Shown one piece after another: positions 16,565 to 18,483 of a DNA stretch of 18,483 nucleotides. The stretch lies in assembly GCA_964623915.1 (NCBI GenBank), contig CAZUVQ010000027.1:1-18483 (forward strand). Direction: 5' to 3'. This DNA is from CAZUVQ01 sp964623915 (GTDB lineage: Bacteria > Bacillota > Clostridia > UMGS1883 > UMGS1540). The position numbers and the translations under genes were made by a program. Position 1 is the stretch's first letter. Each line of letters opens with the position of its first letter. Below the pieces are notes generated by a model that saw only the letters and a program-made list of their open reading frames with translations, was not told where the DNA came from and ran no database searches.

Positions 16565-17203
16565 ATGATAAAAATTTCACCATCAATATTGGCATGTGAT
16601 TTAGGAAATTTAAGAAATCAGGTTGCATTAGTAGAAAATGCGGGGGCGGATATGCTCCATATAGATATTATGGACGGGCTGTTTGTGCCAAACCTCACAT
16701 TCGGCCCTGCAATCGTAAAAAATTTAAGACAGTCGTCAAAGCTTTTATTTGATGTTCATCTTATGGTAGAAAATCCGGAAAAGTTTGTTGACCCATTTCT
16801 TGAAGCCGGTGCCGACCATATCACAGTTCAAGCAGAGGCAACAAAGCATATAGTAAGGTGTTTGCAATACATAAGAAGCTGTGGAATAACGGCTGGTGTT
16901 GCAATAAATCCCGGCACGCCGGCGGGAGTGCTCGAAGAGGTTATTCCTTTTATTGATATGGCACTTGTTATGACAGTTAACCCGGGCTTTACAGGTCAAA
17001 AATTCATTTCCGAGGTCTTAAATAAAATAAGTAAGGTAAAAGCCATGCTGCCAGGTAATGTTGACCTTGAGGTTGACGGCGGAATAGGCATGTCAAATAT
17101 AAATCTTGTTAAAAATGCCGGTGCAAACGTAATAGTTGCAGGAGCAGCTGTTTTTTATGCGGATGACCCCGCTTTAGCTATAAGAGAATTAAAAGCTGAA
17201 TAA
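16565..17203 (+). CDS. rpe: Ribulose-phosphate 3-epimerase
   Basis: Interconverts ribulose 5-phosphate and xylulose 5-phosphate in the pentose phosphate pathway. 212 residues, a complete TIM barrel: ISPSILACD at 4-12, HIDIMDG with metal ligands H32 and D34, DVHLMVENP with H65, AINPGTP, VNPGFTGQKF (138-147), and D171 in EVDGGI as the second catalytic acid, ending with phosphate-binding GANVIVAGAAVF. The ATG at 16565 has GAGGAAG (16551-16557) 7 bases upstream and lies 4 bases after rsgA. In many Firmicutes rsgA-rpe is followed by a thiamine pyrophosphokinase gene; here a terminator follows at once. Confidence 0.96.
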   Translation: MIKISPSILACDLGNLRNQVALVENAGADMLHIDIMDGLFVPNLTFGPAIVKNLRQSSKLLFDVHLMVENPEKFVDPFLEAGADHITVQAEATKHIVRCLQYIRSCGITAGVAINPGTPAGVLEEVIPFIDMALVMTVNPGFTGQKFISEVLNKISKVKAMLPGNVDLEVDGGIGMSNINLVKNAGANVIVAGAAVFYADDPALAIRELKAE

Positions 17204-17243
17204 AAATCATCCGCCCATTTTTAGGGCGGATGATTTTTATTTT
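17202..17243. terminator. Strong bidirectional rho-independent terminator between rpe and rodA
   Basis: Left arm 17202-17216 and right arm 17224-17238 form a perfect 15-base-pair stem (AAAAATCATCCGCCC with its complement) around the 7-base loop ATTTTTA. T-runs follow on both strands: TTTTTATTTT on the plus strand and TTTTTA on the minus strand. It overlaps the rpe stop codon, ends the long plus-strand cluster and, read the other way, ends rodA, whose stop is about 30 bases away. Confidence 0.92.
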
Positions 17244-17268
17244 AGAAAACATTTTTTTGTACAAAGTG

Positions 17269-18375
17269 TTAAAATTGTTTTTTCCATCGCCGTACATTCA
17301 TTACAAGAGCAATTCCAAGCATTGAAGTGAGCATGTTTGAGCCGCCATAGCTTATAAACGGAAGGGGAATACCTGTTACAGGCATAAGCCCTAAACACAT
17401 ACCTATGTTTTCGACGGTGTGGAATAAAAACATTGCACCCACGCCTGCCGCTATAAGCTCACCATATAAATCGCGTGAATTTCTTGCAGTATTAAAGCAT
17501 CTCACTATTATACACAAAAGCAAAAGAAGCACAAGCATAGTACCCCAAAAGCCAAGTTCTTCTCCGATAACAGCAAACACAAAGTCCGTCTGTTTTTCGG
17601 GGAGGTATCCCATCTGAGTTTGTACTCCTCCGAAAAGTCCGTTGCCCAAAACCCTTCCAGAGCCTATGGCAAGCTTTGATTGTGATACATGATAGCCCAT
17701 ACCCAAAGGGTCACTCTCAGGTTTAAAGAAAGCAATAAACCTGTTTTTTTGATAATCCGCCAGTACAAAGAACCAGACAAGCGGAGCGCAAACGGCGAAA
17801 GCACCAACAGCACCTGCAATGTATTTCCAACTGATGTTTGCAACAAACAGCATTACAATTGCAATTGTAATAAAAACCATAGCCGTTCCATAGTCAGGCT
17901 GAAGCATTATAAGACCTACGATAATTGCAAGGTGAATAAGTAGCTTTAACATATTTTTTGGTTTGTTTAATTCATCGCCCATTGAAACTATATGTTTTGA
18001 AAAGGATAAAATAAAACCAATTTTTACAACTTCAGCAGGCTGTATTCCTATAGAACCAAAGCGAATCCAACCTCGTGTACCGACAGCATCACCAATACCG
18101 ATAATTAAAACAAGAATAAGCATGGCAATATTAAATAAAAAAATATAAAGGCTGAATCTTCCGAAAAACTCGTAATCAAACCTTAATGATATAAATATTA
18201 TAAAAACGCCTATGAGAACTGCAGCGCCCTGTATGATAAGAAAACGCAGGGGGTCACTGCTGCGTGTGGCGCTCGTTATGGCAAGAAAGCTTATGACAAG
18301 ACAAGCCGTGATACAAACTGTGAGGAAAATATCATATGTTTTTTTAGTGGTATTTTTAAATTTCCTGTTATCCAA
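17269..18375 (-). CDS. rodA: RodA-type SEDS peptidoglycan glycosyltransferase
   Basis: A multi-pass membrane protein (368 residues, about ten helices) of the SEDS family. It polymerises lipid II into glycan strands for cell elongation together with a class B penicillin-binding protein. Motifs: GWIRFG (102-107, W103) with QPAEVVKI; LQPDYGTA (159-165); KPESDPLGMGYH (218-229); LPEKQTDFVFAVIGEELG with the catalytic D264 (E. coli RodA D262); and the C-terminal GIPLPFISYGGSN (335-347). The FKPESDPLG...LPEKQTDF pattern and the short N-terminus favour RodA over FtsW or SpoVE. The start is TTG at 18375 with AGAGGTG (18388-18382) 6 bases upstream. An in-frame ATG at 18405 overlaps the likely promoter -10 box and lacks a ribosome site. 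It is convergent with the rpe operon. Confidence 0.92.
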   Translation of the reverse strand: MDNRKFKNTTKKTYDIFLTVCITACLVISFLAITSATRSSDPLRFLIIQGAAVLIGVFIIFISLRFDYEFFGRFSLYIFLFNIAMLILVLIIGIGDAVGTRGWIRFGSIGIQPAEVVKIGFILSFSKHIVSMGDELNKPKNMLKLLIHLAIIVGLIMLQPDYGTAMVFITIAIVMLFVANISWKYIAGAVGAFAVCAPLVWFFVLADYQKNRFIAFFKPESDPLGMGYHVSQSKLAIGSGRVLGNGLFGGVQTQMGYLPEKQTDFVFAVIGEELGFWGTMLVLLLLLCIIVRCFNTARNSRDLYGELIAAGVGAMFLFHTVENIGMCLGLMPVTGIPLPFISYGGSNMLTSMLGIALVMNVRRWKKQF

Positions 18376-18395
18376 AAGGTTCACCTCTTTTTGAA

Positions 18396-18424
18396 AGTAT
18401 AACATATCATTAAAAATAAAACAA
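18396..18424 (-). promoter_or_regulatory. Probable promoter and start-deciding region of rodA
   Basis: On the minus strand TTGTTT (18424-18419) and TATACT (18401-18396) are 17 bases apart. Transcription would begin near 18389, just before the AGAGGTG ribosome site (18388-18382), giving a leader of about 14 bases to the TTG at 18375. This layout excludes the upstream ATG at 18405, which would not be in the transcript. Boxes are seen; activity is inferred. Confidence 0.5.
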
Positions 18425-18444
18425 GTATTTGTTAAATTTTTTGG

Positions 18445-18473
18445 TTGATTTAAATGCTAAAATGTGTTAAAAT
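18445..18473 (+). promoter_or_regulatory. Probable promoter for a plus-strand gene beyond the window
   Basis: TTGATT (18445-18450) and TAAAAT (18468-18473) with a 17-base spacer, plus a TG one base before the -10 box (18465-18466, extended -10 form). It points right, away from rodA, so an unseen divergent gene or RNA probably starts just past 18483. Nothing else is recognisable in 18406-18483, which is strongly AT-rich. Confidence 0.45.
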
Positions 18474-18483
18474 ATTAATAATA

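Noticed and set aside
17269..18375. FtsW or SpoVE instead of RodA
   Set aside because: The KPESDPLGMGYH and LPEKQTDFVFAVIGEE pattern, and a short N-terminus, fit RodA better; there are no division genes around it. Some doubt remains, since SEDS paralogues are similar.
1..18483. Mobile elements, CRISPR arrays, tRNA/rRNA genes, riboswitches, phage or defence genes
   Set aside because: Almost all bases are in recognised housekeeping genes with short gaps (none above 100 bases). No repeats of array type, transposase motifs, tRNA cloverleaf or long structured leaders were seen, and base composition looks even throughout.

Overview
The window is a densely packed, low-GC, housekeeping segment of a Gram-positive Firmicutes chromosome, most likely from an (often uncultured) class Clostridia member. 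Three things point there: the gene order yicC-remA-gmk-rpoZ-coaBC-priA-def-fmt-yugP-rsmB-rlmN-prpC-prkC-rsgA-rpe, which is a signature block of that phylum; AT-rich codon use with many ATA and AGG codons; and strong Shine-Dalgarno sequences combined with many TTG and GTG starts. A run of ten Ns inside def indicates a draft assembly or metagenome bin.

Layout. At the left edge a good vegetative promoter (about 30-58) reads into rsfS (ribosome silencing factor) and leuS (leucyl-tRNA synthetase). An 86-base gap with two small hairpins, the first followed by six Ts, separates leuS from the long plus-strand cluster: yicC (endoribonuclease family), remA (DUF370 DNA-binding regulator), gmk, rpoZ, coaBC, priA, def (holding the assembly gap), fmt, a yugP-like membrane zinc protease, rsmB, rlmN, prpC, prkC, rsgA and rpe. 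Spacing is tight: several neighbours overlap by 1-11 bases (gmk/rpoZ, coaBC/priA, fmt/yugP, rsmB/rlmN, prpC/prkC), so translational coupling is likely. A strong bidirectional terminator (17202-17243) closes the cluster. On the other side of it a rodA-type SEDS peptidoglycan polymerase gene runs on the minus strand towards the same terminator. The last 78 bases are a divergent promoter region for rodA and for an unseen plus-strand gene beyond the window.

How the genes fit together. The theme is translation and its coupling to growth: tRNA charging (LeuS), formyl-Met-tRNA synthesis and deformylation (Fmt, Def), rRNA methylation (RsmB on 16S, RlmN on 23S), small-subunit maturation (RsgA) and subunit silencing (RsfS). 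Around this sit nucleotide, cofactor and pentose metabolism (Gmk, CoaBC, Rpe), transcription and replication restart (RpoZ, PriA), and a phosphatase/PASTA-kinase pair (PrpC/PrkC) linking cell-wall status to growth. In Bacillus subtilis the RsgA homologue CpgA is a known PrkC substrate.

I found no mobile element, CRISPR array, RNA gene or accessory island, and no convincing undescribed system. The points most worth checking are an apparent ACG start codon for rsgA, the def assembly gap that removes the EGCLS motif, the loss of the HRD arginine (HHD) in the PrkC catalytic loop, and the high share of non-ATG starts.
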